NCBI GenBank assembly: GCA_948466335.1
Contig: CAOKAE010000007.1
Span: 20,008 to 84,007, forward strand
Direction: 5' to 3'
DNA length: 64,000 nt
Source: an uncultured Coriobacteriia bacterium
GTDB lineage: Bacteria; Actinomycetota; Coriobacteriia; Coriobacteriales; QAMH01
Position numbers and translations under genes: made by a program. The number at the start of each line of letters is the position of its first letter. Within the stretch, counting starts at the first letter, position 1. Shown here one piece after another: positions 63,680 through 64,000 of the stretch. The notes under the pieces were generated by a model, which was not told the origin of the DNA, ran no database searches, and saw nothing but the letters and a program-made list of their open reading frames with translations.

Positions 63680-64000
63680 ATGTCCGATAGCAAGGTGCTT
63701 CTCGACCTGCAGAACTGCGACACCCAGATCATGCGCTCCAAGCGCGAACTTGACGAGCTACCCGAGCTCAAGGCGATCATGGAGTGCCGTGCCAAGCGCA
63801 AGGAAATCAAGGGCAAGCAAGACCAGGTCGTGGAGCTGCTTGACGAGGTCGAGGGCAAGATCGCCAAGCTCCAGGCCGAGGAAGAACGCGTCATCGCCAA
63901 GATCAAGGCACTGCAGGAAAAGCTCGATGCAAACGCCGACTATCGTGCGACTGCCTCCATCACGCGCGACATGGAGGGGCAGGTCAAGCGGCAAAAGAGC
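63680..64000 (+). CDS. Coiled-coil/C4-type zinc-ribbon protein, 3' end outside window
   Basis: The frame opens at ATG 63680 (GAGGG upstream; ATG 63674 also possible) and is still open at base 64000, giving 107 residues. They form a charged coiled-coil hairpin (SDSKVLLDLQNCDTQIMRSK, EEERVIAKIKALQEKLDANA), the usual start of the zf-RING_7/C4-type zinc-ribbon family that follows nif3-like genes in actinobacteria. The zinc ribbon would lie beyond the window. Confidence 0.8.
   Translation, partial: MSDSKVLLDLQNCDTQIMRSKRELDELPELKAIMECRAKRKEIKGKQDQVVELLDEVEGKIAKLQAEEERVIAKIKALQEKLDANADYRATASITRDMEGQVKRQKS

Overview
The window reads as chromosome of a high-GC, anaerobe-type actinobacterium, most likely class Coriobacteriia (Eggerthellales or relatives). 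This is inferred from the GC-rich codon use, a rel/recJ/secDF/ruvCAB neighbourhood, a VaFE-repeat surface protein, a LuxR-type two-component cluster with a multi-TM sensor, and an IS1595-type transposase. No 16S gene is present and no search was run, so the placement is inference.

Layout. 1-4210: the 3' end of thiC, a PTS_EIIC_2-like membrane protein and pncB, with dyad sequences between them. 4430-15913 is accessory: a short-chain dehydrogenase remnant, a complete IS1595-family element, a truncated FecCD permease with its intact substrate-binding lipoprotein, two small secreted or zinc-binding proteins, a three-gene signalling operon (pseudokinase-like sensor, histidine kinase, LuxR-type regulator), an AAA/DUF4143 ATPase between 46-47 bp direct repeats, and a HigBA module with a broken toxin. 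15983-22238: an exported cell-wall hydrolase-like protein, lgt, yebC and a VaFE surface protein; the two exported-protein genes share a near-identical upstream region with 11-bp iterons. 22245-39798: ruvCAB (with a LexA-like box), metK, priA, rplS, rnhB, secD, secF, a RecJ-HIRAN-RecQ-like fusion, rel and an MBL hydrolase. 39878-40067: tRNA-Asn and tRNA-Val. 40125-49644: an ABC-F protein, a site-2 protease, a multi-TM protein carrying palindromic inserts, scpA, scpB, an RluB-type synthase, a histidine phosphatase and trpS. 49681-64000: two cyclophilin lipoproteins, tyrA, an interrupted aroA, cmk, plsC, ispH, a DUF512 protein, der, plsY, gpsA, rpe, a cysteine desulfurase, a PHP phosphatase, a Nif3-like protein and the start of a coiled-coil zinc-ribbon protein.

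Functionally the core supports DNA repair and recombination (ruvCAB, RecJ-RecQ-like fusion, priA), chromosome segregation (scpAB), protein export (secDF), lipoprotein and phospholipid synthesis (lgt, plsC, plsY, gpsA), aromatic amino acid synthesis (tyrA, aroA) and ppGpp control (rel).

The most unusual signals are non-coding. Several long, near-perfect palindromes occur: some are intergenic (17428-17595, 22170-22238, 28180-28289), one pair lies in frame inside a membrane-protein gene (43544-43572 and 43594-43784), and a short relative coincides with a frameshift in aroA (52428-52452). The 11-bp operator-like arrays and the 33-bp-period iterons before the DUF4143 gene also stand out.
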